DNA of 32,446 nucleotides from an uncultured Clostridia bacterium (lineage in GTDB: Bacteria; Bacillota; Clostridia; Lachnospirales; Anaerotignaceae), in assembly GCA_944381455.1 (NCBI GenBank), contig CALWLF010000089.1, positions 1 through 32,446 on the forward strand. The letters are read 5' to 3'. Positions 24,353 through 32,446 of this stretch are shown piece by piece. Position 1 is the first letter of the stretch. The number at the start of each line of letters is the position of its first letter. The notes under the pieces were generated by a model, which worked only from the letters and a program-made list of their open reading frames with translations, had not been told where the DNA came from and did no database searches. The translations under genes were made by a program, and so were the position numbers.

Positions 24353-24381
24353 ATTTTATCACAGGATGGGAAATTGTGCAA
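24353..24381 (-). promoter_or_regulatory. Promoter of typA
   Basis: On the minus strand TTGCAC (24381-24376), 17 bp, TAAAAT (24358-24353). Confidence 0.7.
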
Positions 24382-24414
24382 TTTTTTTTGCCCGCAAACC
24401 AACACGGCTTTTTT

Positions 24415-24462
24415 GCAAAAAAAGAAGCGGCTTTTGCACACGTCCATGGGCAAAAGCCGCTT
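24415..24462 (-). terminator. Terminator of groES-groEL
   Basis: On the minus strand AAGCGGCTTTTGC pairs with GCAAAAGCCGCTT (13 bp; 24462-24450 with 24437-24425), followed by a T-rich tail to about 24415. Confidence 0.88.
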
Positions 24463-24500
24463 TTCTCAGCTGTTTTTATGCAATTTGTTTTGCTTTTTTC

Positions 24501-26153
<1,653 letters not shown>

Positions 26154-26176
26154 TTATCAATGATTCCAAAAGTGCA

Positions 26177-26464
26177 TTATTCTTCTACAATGGCCAAAAT
26201 GTCAGACTGTCTCAAAATGATGTAGGTTTCTCCATCGAATTTGATTTCGGTGCCGATATATTTGGAATAAATCACATGGTCGCCTGGTTTTACCATCATT
26301 TCTACTTCTTCCCCTTTTACTTTGCCGCCAGGGCCAACGGCAATGACTTCTGCTTCCTGTGGTTTTTCTTTGCTCTGGGTTGGCAAAACGATGCCGGATT
26401 TTGTTTTTTCTTCGGCTTCCATTTGTTTGATGACAACTTTATCTCCCAATGGTACTAATTTCAT
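26177..26464 (-). CDS. groES: Co-chaperonin GroES (Cpn10)
   Basis: A 95-residue cap subunit of the GroEL/GroES folding chamber: [28 protein letters not shown], where the region around residues 15-31 is the mobile loop with GIVLP contacting GroEL, then GPGGKV and [16 protein letters not shown]. The ATG follows AAGGAGG. It is the first gene of the operon, 42 nt after the CIRCE operator. Confidence 0.98.
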   Translation of the reverse strand: MKLVPLGDKVVIKQMEAEEKTKSGIVLPTQSKEKPQEAEVIAVGPGGKVKGEEVEMMVKPGDHVIYSKYIGTEIKFDGETYIILRQSDILAIVEE

Positions 26465-26505
26465 GTGGTAAGACCTCCTTAGCGTAATCTCTCATTTTAG
26501 TGTTA

Positions 26506-26532
26506 TTAGCACTCACTTCAATCGAGTGCTAA
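26506..26532. promoter_or_regulatory. CIRCE operator (HrcA binding site)
   Basis: TTAGCACTC (26506-26514), N9, GAGTGCTAA (26524-26532) is a perfect match to the CIRCE inverted repeat. It lies between the promoter and groES, so HrcA should repress the operon until heat shock. No hrcA gene is in the window. Confidence 0.98.
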
Positions 26533-26543
26533 TCATTGTCCTT

Positions 26544-26572
26544 ATGATAGCTCGAATGGAACTTTTCTGCAA
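26544..26572 (-). promoter_or_regulatory. Promoter of groES-groEL
   Basis: On the minus strand TTGCAG (26572-26567), 17 bp, TATCAT (26549-26544). Transcription would start near 26537, just ahead of CIRCE. Between here and the degV terminator (26573-26696) the DNA is AT-rich and I see no gene. Confidence 0.75.
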
Positions 26573-26696
26573 CATTTGTTATCACCAGATATCCGATGAT
26601 ATCAAGAAATATTTTTATTTTTTAGCAAAAACACTTCCATTTTCTTGTTTTTTCTTTCGTTTTTTATTGTTTAAATTCCCGTTCCAAATTTCAGAA

Positions 26697-26738
26697 CAAA
26701 AAAGGGCATTTTCTCCTTTTTCCGGATGGAATGCCCTT
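26697..26738 (-). terminator. Terminator of the degV gene
   Basis: On the minus strand AAGGGCATT (26738-26730) pairs with AATGCCCTT (26710-26702), followed by TTTT and a T-rich tail. Confidence 0.8.
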
Positions 26739-26752
26739 ATTTATTTCCCTTG

Positions 26753-27622
26753 TTATTCCGGCAGCTGTTTGCTGCAAGCCAGCGCCACAGCCCCCGGCCC
26801 AATATGGCAGGCCACGCTAAGAGAAAGCGGCGAAACGTCGATATCCATTCCTGGAAACTCCACCTGCACTTCCTTCAAAAACTCCAGCGCCTCTTTGTTG
26901 TCCCCGCTGTAAGCAATGGCCAGCATCATGCCTGTCCCTTTTTCGTCGGAACCAAAACGGGTGACACAATCGTTTTTGATGGCTTTGATCATGATCGCCT
27001 TGGCCATTTTTTTCGTTCTTGCCTTAGAAAAGGCATCCAGTTTGCCGCCTTGAATTTGCAGCACTGGTTTTAAGCGCAGCAATTCTCCAAAAGCTGCGGC
27101 AGCCGGCGTAATCCGTCCGCCTTTTTTCAGATACTTCAATGTTTCAAGCGTAACATAAATGCTGGAAAGGGCTTTGGTTTCTTCCAAAATTTCCTTGATT
27201 TTTTCTGCTGTAACACCTTTTTTAGCCAAATCCATGGCCTGGCGCACTGCATGGACCTGAGTGATGGAGATCCGCTGGTTATTGACCACCTGCACCCTTC
27301 CGTCAAACTCAGCTGCCAGCATGGCCGCCGTTTCGTAAGAACTGCTGAGGCTGCTGCTCATGGGAATATGGACCACAGCGTCATACTCTTTCAGCAGCCC
27401 TTCCCAGGCGTCCAGCACATCGCCCACCGCCGGCTGGGATGTGGCAATTTCTGCCCCGCCTTCCAGGCATTTATAAAATGCCTCCTGGGTAAAATCAATA
27501 TCTTCGTATTTTGTTTCCCCATTGATATAAAACGGCATAGGCAGCACAAAAATGCCCAATTCCTTGGCCTGCTGCTGAGTGATACCGCTGTTGCTGTCTG
27601 TCATAATCGCGACTTTGCTCAC
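26753..27622 (-). CDS. DegV family fatty-acid-binding protein
   Basis: A 289-residue soluble DegV/FakB-like protein. Family members bind a fatty acid and, with FakA kinase, feed exogenous fatty acids into phospholipids; no fakA is present here. The start is GTG at 27622, giving VSKVAIMTDSNSGIT, 10 nt after AAGGAGG; upstream in-frame ATGs lack a ribosome site. TDSNSGI near residue 9, HIPMSSSLSSSYETA around 90 and LKYLKKGGRITPAAA near 155 are the DegV motifs, and the C-terminal HIGPGAVAL stretch holds the conserved His-Xaa-Gly-Pro. It is monocistronic with its own promoter and terminator. Confidence 0.93.
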   Translation of the reverse strand: MSKVAIMTDSNSGITQQQAKELGIFVLPMPFYINGETKYEDIDFTQEAFYKCLEGGAEIATSQPAVGDVLDAWEGLLKEYDAVVHIPMSSSLSSSYETAAMLAAEFDGRVQVVNNQRISITQVHAVRQAMDLAKKGVTAEKIKEILEETKALSSIYVTLETLKYLKKGGRITPAAAAFGELLRLKPVLQIQGGKLDAFSKARTKKMAKAIMIKAIKNDCVTRFGSDEKGTGMMLAIAYSGDNKEALEFLKEVQVEFPGMDIDVSPLSLSVACHIGPGAVALACSKQLPE

Positions 27623-27674
27623 GCGTTTTTCGCCTCCTTGGTTTTTTGGACAAAAACAAGAATCATATTCCTTC

Positions 27675-27703
27675 ATTGTATCGTGCGCCATTCGTTCCGT
27701 CAA
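27675..27703 (-). promoter_or_regulatory. Promoter of the degV gene
   Basis: On the minus strand TTGACG (27703-27698), 17 bp, TACAAT (27680-27675), about 50 bp before the GTG start. It separates degV from the surface-protein gene upstream. Confidence 0.8.
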
Positions 27704-27764
27704 TAGTAAAACCCGTTCCAGCCAAAGAAAAAGCTACCCTTATGAAGAAGCAACTTTTTCCATG

Positions 27765-30653
27765 TTATTTTTTCCAAGTTTCCGTTTTGTCTTCGTTTCT
27801 GATATACGCATGGCCGTTGGCCGCCTCCATCATCAAGCCGTAGGCCCAGTGGGTTTTGGGCAGGTCTAAAAATGTACGCAGGGTTGTTTCCTGTTCTGCA
27901 ATAAAATCCAAATCTGCCGCGCGGTCTGTCATCCTGTTTAATATGCTGACCACCTCTGCCCGGGTGATGGCCTGTTCCGGACGGAAGGTGCCGTCTGGAT
28001 AGCCGCTGATCCAGTCCTGTTCCACTGCGGCAGCCACAAAACCGGCATACCAGGCCATTACAGGCACATCCGGGAAGAGCACATCCGTCCCCGGCTGTGC
28101 TTTGGCAAAGGCCGTGGCCATGGTCACAAATTCTGCCCGGGTGATGGGTGCATCGGGACAGAACGCACCGTCTGGATAGCCGCTTAAGATACCTCGCCCA
28201 GCCAGGGTGCGCACTGCCATGCCATACCAGCTGTCTTTCGGCACATCATAAAACCCTTTGCCTGTTTCCTGCTGCGGGGCGCCCAGCAGCTGATAAAACA
28301 GCATGGCCGTTTCTGCCCGGGTGATAGTCTGTTCCGGCCGGATGGTGCCGTCTGGATACCCGTTTAAGTAAGGCGCATGATAAGCTTCTCCCTCTGCCCA
28401 AACGGCATAAAGATGATAGGTTTCATCGGGCATGGTAAATTTCTTGCCCGGCAAAAAGTCTGCGGTTCCGCCTGCTTCCTTGCTCCAGCCGGCAAAGACA
28501 AAACCTTTTGGCGCAGAGAAAGGATTCTCGGCCGCTTCAATTTTCTGACCATGATAGAATTTTCCTTCTTTGACTTCCTCTTCTCCATCATGGTAAATCA
28601 CATAATAAGTGTCAATATGACCGCTTCCGCCACCGCCGCCGCTTGCGCCACCAGAAGATGAGGGTTCAAAGATGGCTTCAATGGTTTGATGGTCCATAAC
28701 ATTGGAAAAGGTATATTCCTCCACAGCACCAACGCTTTTTCCATTGACAAGCACGTCGGCAATGACATAGCCCTCCTGGGGCGTGATGGTAAAGGTCTGG
28801 CTTTCTCCTTGCTTCAGTTTCACCGTTCCTTCCGGCGTAATGGTCCCCTGGCCTTTTGCTGTGGCAGAAATAGTCACAAATTCCGTCACAGATACATGCA
28901 TCAAATAGCATCTAGGATCGGTGTGAGTAAAGATTCCTCCAATAAAATTGTGGGCAGATTGATAATATTTTCCCTGCTCCACACCGTCTTTGACATAATA
29001 GCCAAACACTTCCACCATATAATAGTCCCCGTCTACTCTGGCGTGTTCTGCCTTTGTAATAGGAATTACGGATTGCTCGGTCAACACTCTTTGATAGGAA
29101 GCAGAGGTGATGGCTGTGGAAAAAAGCTCCGGTTCTTCCTGACTTCGGGTACCATTTGGGCTGTCCCCTTCTTCATCCCACCAGCTATATCGAAAGTATA
29201 CATAGGTGCCGCTTTCTTTTGCCTCTGGCGTTGCCAGAGGATGAGTGACTTCCAAACCCACATAGGCCGGCTTTCCATCTTCAATTTCCGCAAGTAACGT
29301 GGGCACTGTTTGATTGTCTGCAATAATCTGATCTCCTTGGCGAAATTGAATGGTTGGTTTTGATACTACGCTGTCACTTTCCAGTCTTACCGGGAGCGCC
29401 GCATCAGGCCAACCATTGACGGTGGAAGTATTGGTCAAAATTTTTGTATCTCCATCAATTTTCCACCCTGCATCATAGCCCGGCTTGTTTTCCACATCAG
29501 GGATCTCTGGCAATGTATAATTGGGATTTTTTACCCATTTTTTTGCCTCTTGGTTATATTCATATTGAATGCTTTGTTTATATAGCTTGGTCTGCTCCAC
29601 ACTACCTTGAAACCGCAGCATCACCGGATATGTTTTCGTTGCCCCGGTAAAACTACCTGTATTATTATAACCTTTCTGATCTTGGAAAATTAACAAACAC
29701 CCCTTGGCACTTTTGGTTTTAAAGGCACGCGAGTGATAGTTGGTATATCCCTCATCCGAAGGCCTTGTAATAAAAATCTGAGAAAAACCACTGTAAAAAG
29801 CCTGGGAACCCACCTTCTCCAAAGAAGCCGGTAAATAGGTCACTATTTCTGCATTAGATGCAAAAGCATCCTGGAATGTTTGGTTACCAATAAACCGCAA
29901 TCCTTCCGGCAACTCAAACACAGTCCCCTCTTCACTGCCCTTTGTACGAATAAATTCCAGCCCACTGCATTTTACAAACACTGAACCGCCATCTCCGCTG
30001 CCACCTTGTGTACCCAGCGTTTCCAAAGTATCCGGCAAAATCACACCTGTCAAGCCAGTACAGTCTCCAAAGGCATTTTGTTCAATCCTTTTCATTTTTG
30101 TATTGGACAAATCCAACACACCAGTAAGCCATGTGTTGTTTTTAGCCGCCTGATAACCAATCACTTCTAAAGATGTGGCGTTGGAAAAATCTATGGCAAC
30201 CGTTTGGCATTCCCCCAAATTACTATTCGGCGTCACGACACGGTTAGATTTTTTCCCGCTCGTATAATTATAACGAAACGCATCATTGGCAATGGTTTTC
30301 ACACTGTCTGGAATCGTCACAGAAAAATACATCGTTTCTTGATTTGGATTGTTGGTTTGAAACCAGGATTCCAAAATGCCATAATACGTCCCTCCGACAA
30401 TCGCCATGGCCTCTTCTGGCAGCTCCATGGGATTGTCTGCCGAAAAACCCGGGCCTCCGTTTCGCGTTCCCGCCACTATTCCCTCCAGCGGCTGAACCGA
30501 CGCCAAAGCTCCGTCATTCCTTTCTGTTTCCTCTGGTGTCTGTGCAAACGAAACCGCAGCTTGTAAAACCAGCAAAGCCACGGTAAAAAAGAGAAGATAC
30601 CCAATTCTTATGCCCCTATCTTTGTTTGCCTTGTTGCCTTTTCTTTTGTTCAT
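27765..30653 (-). CDS. SLH-anchored surface protein with leucine-rich and InlB-like repeats
   Basis: A 962-residue exported protein. Residues 1-37 form a signal peptide (basic start, hydrophobic core 16-34, AQT cleavage region). About 100-310 contains BspA-like leucine-rich repeats (VTIPDSVKTIANDAF, LEVIGYQAA, MKRIEQNAFGDCTGLTGVILPDTLETLG, LRFIGNQTF). About 595-663 resembles a divergent InlB B-repeat (GQGTITPEGTVKLKQGESQTFTITP), followed by a Gly/Ser linker (about 664-679) and a Listeria-Bacteroides repeat ending in YHLYAVWAEG. About 760-955 holds three SLH domains, each with GYPDGxxxP and ITRAE, which bind pyruvylated wall polymer. It is probably an adhesin or host-surface ligand. AAAGGAGG precedes the ATG. 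Its upstream region contains a putative invertible segment. Confidence 0.92.
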   Translation of the reverse strand: MNKRKGNKANKDRGIRIGYLLFFTVALLVLQAAVSFAQTPEETERNDGALASVQPLEGIVAGTRNGGPGFSADNPMELPEEAMAIVGGTYYGILESWFQTNNPNQETMYFSVTIPDSVKTIANDAFRYNYTSGKKSNRVVTPNSNLGECQTVAIDFSNATSLEVIGYQAAKNNTWLTGVLDLSNTKMKRIEQNAFGDCTGLTGVILPDTLETLGTQGGSGDGGSVFVKCSGLEFIRTKGSEEGTVFELPEGLRFIGNQTFQDAFASNAEIVTYLPASLEKVGSQAFYSGFSQIFITRPSDEGYTNYHSRAFKTKSAKGCLLIFQDQKGYNNTGSFTGATKTYPVMLRFQGSVEQTKLYKQSIQYEYNQEAKKWVKNPNYTLPEIPDVENKPGYDAGWKIDGDTKILTNTSTVNGWPDAALPVRLESDSVVSKPTIQFRQGDQIIADNQTVPTLLAEIEDGKPAYVGLEVTHPLATPEAKESGTYVYFRYSWWDEEGDSPNGTRSQEEPELFSTAITSASYQRVLTEQSVIPITKAEHARVDGDYYMVEVFGYYVKDGVEQGKYYQSAHNFIGGIFTHTDPRCYLMHVSVTEFVTISATAKGQGTITPEGTVKLKQGESQTFTITPQEGYVIADVLVNGKSVGAVEEYTFSNVMDHQTIEAIFEPSSSGGASGGGGGSGHIDTYYVIYHDGEEEVKEGKFYHGQKIEAAENPFSAPKGFVFAGWSKEAGGTADFLPGKKFTMPDETYHLYAVWAEGEAYHAPYLNGYPDGTIRPEQTITRAETAMLFYQLLGAPQQETGKGFYDVPKDSWYGMAVRTLAGRGILSGYPDGAFCPDAPITRAEFVTMATAFAKAQPGTDVLFPDVPVMAWYAGFVAAAVEQDWISGYPDGTFRPEQAITRAEVVSILNRMTDRAADLDFIAEQETTLRTFLDLPKTHWAYGLMMEAANGHAYIRNEDKTETWKK
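27955..28368 (-). repeat. Three near-identical DNA segments encoding the SLH repeats
   Basis: The three SLH motifs are also alike in DNA: TCTGCCCGG-GTGAT starts at 27955, 28132 and 28312 and is followed about 30 bp later each time by CCGTCTGGATA. The period is 177 and 180 bp. Similarity at this level could permit recombination between repeats. Confidence 0.75.
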
Positions 30654-30786
30654 GTTTGCCTCCTTTACGTTGATTTTTCAAGAAACAATGGTTTCTACGG
30701 TTATCTCCTTCTTCCAAAACCAGAATTGCTTTCTTTGTTTTTTCACATAATAACACAATTCAACGCCGTGTACAGTAACTATGTCA

Positions 30787-30805
30787 CATTGATTTCCTCC
30801 TTTTT
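30787..30805 (-). other. Strong ribosome site followed by ATG-TGA
   Basis: On the minus strand AAAGGAGG is followed by a 6-nt spacer, ATG (30789-30787) and immediately TGA (30786-30784). It lies about 130 nt ahead of the surface-protein start. It may be a start-stop regulatory element or the relic of a gene start. Confidence 0.4.
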
Positions 30806-31010
30806 CCAGTCCTTATTTTTTTATTTTGGAGAGAAGCGATCTATGTACCTGTTTGGTCCCTGTTCTGCCTGATCAGCTCTTTTTTACAACGTAATTTCCC
30901 TTCTGTCGTATACGAAAACGATGTTTTTCTTCAAAACTGAGTTCTTTTACGATAAAAAAATGATTATTTACCATTTTTTGTGATGATTTTTTAATTTTTT
31001 TCACAACAAA

Positions 31011-31053
31011 AAACCGAATGAGCAAGAAAGAAAAAAATAGATTCATTCGGTTT
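31011..31053. terminator. Terminator in the centre of the putative invertible segment
   Basis: AAACCGAATGA (31011-31021) pairs with TCATTCGGTTT (31043-31053). On the minus strand it ends in TTTTTTGTTG and would stop recombinase transcripts; the + strand side is also T-rich. Confidence 0.75.
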
Positions 31054-31070
31054 CTTTTGTTGTCTTTTTC

Positions 31071-31099
31071 TTGTTTTTTTCAGAGGAAAATGGTATATT
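31071..31099 (+). promoter_or_regulatory. Promoter-like sequence inside the putative invertible segment
   Basis: TTGTTT (31071-31076), 17 bp, TATATT (31094-31099). As sequenced it points away from the surface-protein gene and antisense into the recombinase gene. After inversion it would point at the surface-protein gene. The region is AT-rich, so a chance match is possible. Confidence 0.45.
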
Positions 31100-31164
31100 T
31101 TTGCTATGTACTGAAAAAAAGGTTGCCTAAAAACCAGCATAATTACGACAGAAGGGAAATTCCG

Positions 31165-32007
31165 CTATTGAACCAACCCCATTTGTTCCAATTTCTTTTG
31201 ATGCTCTTTTCCACTTTCCATGATATAAATACGTGTCGTTTCGATGCTGGCATGCCCCAATAAGTCAGCCAGCTTTGCAATATCCTTATCCAGTTGATAA
31301 AAAGTTCTTGCAAACAAATGCCTAAGATTATGTGGAAATACTTTTTTGTCAGGCACTCCGGCCTCAAGGCACAGCTTTTTCATATCCGACCAAATATTGC
31401 TGCGGTGCAGCGGCCGGCCCGATTTTGTGCGAAAGATCGCTCCTGATTGAATTTTTTTGCTTTTGGCATATTGTTTCAGCTTTTGCCGCAGCCGCGCAGG
31501 CAGCAGGATGATTCTTCTTTTTCCCTTCCCCTGCACTTCGGCTCTGCCTTGTTCCACAGCAGCCAAAGTGATATATTGCAGCTCAGAAACGCGGATTCCT
31601 GTGGCACAAATGGTTTCCATGACCAGCGACAAACGCCGGTTGCCCTTTTGCCCTGCTGCCTGAACCAAACGCCGGTATTCCGTTTTTGTCAGCTCTTTTT
31701 CTTCCTGCAAAAAGATATTTTTTTGCATTTTCAGCAGTTTCATCCGCAAATCAAACCAGCCCATATAAGAAAAAAATCCGTTGACCGCCACCAATGCACC
31801 GTTGACGCTGGAGGGCCGGTACATTTGCTCCAGCTGCGCTTTCCATTGCAAAAGCGCTGTTTTTTCCAAATTCCGCTCCCCAAAATACTGCAGCAGCCCG
31901 TTTAATTCCCGTCTGTATTTTTCCAATGTGCTTTTGCTCTTTTCCTGTTCTTTTAAATACTGCAAATACTGTTCCATGACATACCTTGTTATCTTTTTTT
32001 CTACCAT
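31165..32007 (-). CDS. Tyrosine recombinase, DNA invertase type
   Basis: A 280-residue site-specific recombinase. The N-terminal SAM-like core-binding domain (about 8-85: YLQYLKEQEKSKSTLEKYRRELNGLLQYFG) is followed by the catalytic domain. Catalytic residues are visible: Arg in ATGIRVSEL (about 136), Lys in the QGKGKRR hairpin, HNLRH (about 222-226), the LGHASIETT histidine (about 249) and the tyrosine in TRIYIM. The ATG at 32007 lies 7 nt after AAAGGAGG and gives the usual length of small clostridial invertases; the frame is open further upstream but without a site. The end (RIYIMESGKEHQKKLEQMGLV) resembles recombinases of promoter-inversion systems. Its substrate is probably the adjacent inverted repeat. 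Confidence 0.9.
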   Translation of the reverse strand: MVEKKITRYVMEQYLQYLKEQEKSKSTLEKYRRELNGLLQYFGERNLEKTALLQWKAQLEQMYRPSSVNGALVAVNGFFSYMGWFDLRMKLLKMQKNIFLQEEKELTKTEYRRLVQAAGQKGNRRLSLVMETICATGIRVSELQYITLAAVEQGRAEVQGKGKRRIILLPARLRQKLKQYAKSKKIQSGAIFRTKSGRPLHRSNIWSDMKKLCLEAGVPDKKVFPHNLRHLFARTFYQLDKDIAKLADLLGHASIETTRIYIMESGKEHQKKLEQMGLVQ

Positions 32008-32070
32008 CGAGCATCCTCCTTTTCCATTGGTCGATTTGCTCCTATTATGCCATGTTTCTGTATAAATATA

Positions 32071-32111
32071 AAAAAGCACAGAATTTTGCAAAAACAAAAT
32101 TCTGTGCTTTT
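32071..32111. terminator. Terminator after the tRNA cluster
   Basis: AAAAGCACAGAATTTTG pairs perfectly with CAAAATTCTGTGCTTTT. On the minus strand it is followed by further T residues and separates the tRNA genes from the recombinase gene. Confidence 0.85.
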
Positions 32112-32122
32112 CATTTTTATCA

Positions 32123-32194
32123 TGACCCGACCGGGAATCAAACCCGGGTTACAGCCGTGAAAGGGCCGTGTCTTAACCGCTTGACCATCGGGCC
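32123..32194 (-). tRNA. tRNA-Glu (anticodon UUC), T-loop variant
   Basis: The 72-nt cloverleaf has acceptor GGCCCGA/TCGGGTC, anticodon loop CTTTCAC (TTC) and discriminator A, with no encoded CCA. The T-loop reads TTTGATT instead of TTCGATT, so the normally invariant C56 is U. It is otherwise identical to the copy at 32333-32404. Confidence 0.93.
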
Positions 32195-32211
32195 TCATAT
32201 TTTTTTGGAAA

Positions 32212-32246
32212 GAAAAAACCAGTTATCAAAAATGATAGCTGGTTTT
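32212..32246 (-). terminator. Terminator between tRNA-Cys and the variant tRNA-Glu
   Basis: On the minus strand AAAACCAGCTATCA pairs with TGATAACTGGTTTT with one mismatch, followed by TTTTTTC. It would reduce transcription of the variant tRNA-Glu unless bypassed. Confidence 0.7.
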
Positions 32247-32249
32247 GGA

Positions 32250-32320
32250 AGGCGCCACCCGGATTTGAACCGGGGGTAGAGGTGTTGCAGACCTTTGCCT
32301 TACCACTTGGCGATGGCGCC
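32250..32320 (-). tRNA. tRNA-Cys (anticodon GCA)
   Basis: The 71-nt cloverleaf has acceptor GGCGCCA/TGGCGCC, discriminator U (a cysteine identity element), anticodon loop CTGCAAC (GCA) and T-arm CCGGTTCAAATCCGG. The outermost anticodon-stem pair (27-43) is A-C. No CCA is encoded. Confidence 0.95.
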
Positions 32321-32332
32321 ATAAAAGAAAAA

Positions 32333-32404
32333 TGACCCGACCGGGAATCGAACCCGGGTTACAGCCGTGAAAGGGCCGTGTCTTAACCGCTTGACCATCG
32401 GGCC
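32333..32404 (-). tRNA. tRNA-Glu (anticodon UUC)
   Basis: The 72-nt cloverleaf has the same acceptor, anticodon TTC and discriminator A as the copy at 32123-32194, with a standard TTCGATT T-loop. No CCA is encoded. It stands 12 nt before tRNA-Cys in the direction of transcription. Confidence 0.96.
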
Positions 32405-32412
32405 AAAAAAAG

Positions 32413-32446
32413 CTCCCCGAGCAGGATTCGAACCTGCGACCCACCG
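32413..32446 (-). tRNA. Partial tRNA, probably Asn
   Basis: Only the 3' half is in the window: variable loop, T-arm GCAGGTTCGAATCCTGC and the acceptor strand TCGGGGA with discriminator G. A 5' strand TCCCCGA and G73 suit tRNA-Asn in Bacillota, but the anticodon is beyond the window edge. Confidence 0.7.

Larger units (their letters stand above)
30893..31161. repeat. Putative invertible DNA segment with 18-bp inverted repeats
   Basis: AATTTCCCTTCTGTCGTA at 30893-30910 is the exact reverse complement of TACGACAGAAGGGAAATT at 31144-31161; extended outward by three bases the match is 20 of 21. The repeats enclose 233 bp. The right repeat ends three bases from the tyrosine recombinase stop codon (31165-31167), so inversion would not change that protein. 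The spacer holds a terminator hairpin (31011-31053), almost exactly central, and a + strand promoter-like sequence (31071-31099). The repeat is directly seen; inversion is inferred. Confidence 0.8.

Noticed and set aside
27955-28368. Regular repeats as a CRISPR array
   Set aside because: The repeats are in frame, encode SLH domains and have a period of 177-180 bp. There are no short identical repeats with unique spacers and no cas genes in the window.
30954-31010. A minus-strand promoter in the left half of the putative invertible segment
   Set aside because: Only weak AT-rich matches (such as TTAAAA-N18-TAAATA) are present. Not strong enough to call, though not excluded.
32123-32404. Near-identical tRNA-Glu copies as attL/attR of an element integrated by the nearby tyrosine recombinase
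   Set aside because: Both copies are complete genes flanking only tRNA-Cys, and the recombinase lies outside them next to its own inverted repeat. A tandem tRNA duplication explains this better.

Overview
The window reads as chromosomal DNA of an anaerobic, endospore-lineage Bacillota, most likely class Clostridia (Lachnospirales-like; genus not assigned). The support is a T-box leader in front of thrS, a CIRCE operator in front of groES-groEL, a BofC-like protein next to a SpoVB/MurJ-type flippase, a PPi-type phosphofructokinase, strong GGAGG ribosome binding sites with frequent TTG/GTG starts, tRNA genes without an encoded CCA, and an S-layer-homology (SLH) surface protein. Most of the window is ordinary core genome. 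The least ordinary part is 30.6-32.0 kb.

Layout. 1-1.1 kb: a secreted M23 endopeptidase behind a promoter with three 11-bp-phased WalR-like half-sites, then a hairpin-rich noncoding stretch. 1.1-6.7 kb: divergent histidinol-phosphatase and T-box-controlled thrS; then infC (ATT start)-rpmI-rplT-rpsT behind an L20-type leader; then the convergent rpsU-yqeY pair. 6.8-12.2 kb: an O-acetylhomoserine sulfhydrylase-glgB pair divergent from an M3 oligoendopeptidase. 12.3-16.8 kb: PPi-phosphofructokinase with an AGCS symporter, a tRNA-Asp/tRNA-Val pair, and a second AGCS symporter. 16.8-20.2 kb: three overlapping genes, a cytoplasmic GH13 amylase, an RluA pseudouridine synthase and a DUF134 regulator, behind a promoter followed by a terminator-like hairpin in the leader. 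20.1-24.4 kb: SpoVB-like flippase, BofC-like protein, typA. 24.4-27.7 kb: groES-groEL and a DegV protein.

27.7-32.0 kb holds a 962-residue surface protein (signal peptide, leucine-rich repeats, InlB-like repeats, three SLH domains), then about 510 bp of AT-rich intergenic DNA, then a 280-residue tyrosine recombinase. The intergenic DNA carries an 18-bp perfect inverted repeat (20/21 when extended) at 30893-30910 and 31144-31161. The right copy ends three bases from the recombinase stop codon. Between the copies are a nearly central terminator hairpin and a promoter-like sequence that at present points away from the surface-protein gene. This has the architecture of a self-contained phase-variation switch: a DNA invertase, its invertible promoter segment and the surface protein it would turn on or off. 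I infer that the sequenced orientation may be OFF.

The right end (32.1-32.4 kb) is a tRNA cluster, all on the minus strand: Glu, Cys, Glu and a cut-off tRNA (probably Asn). The two tRNA-Glu genes differ by a single base, which falls at the normally invariant C56 of the T-loop in one copy.
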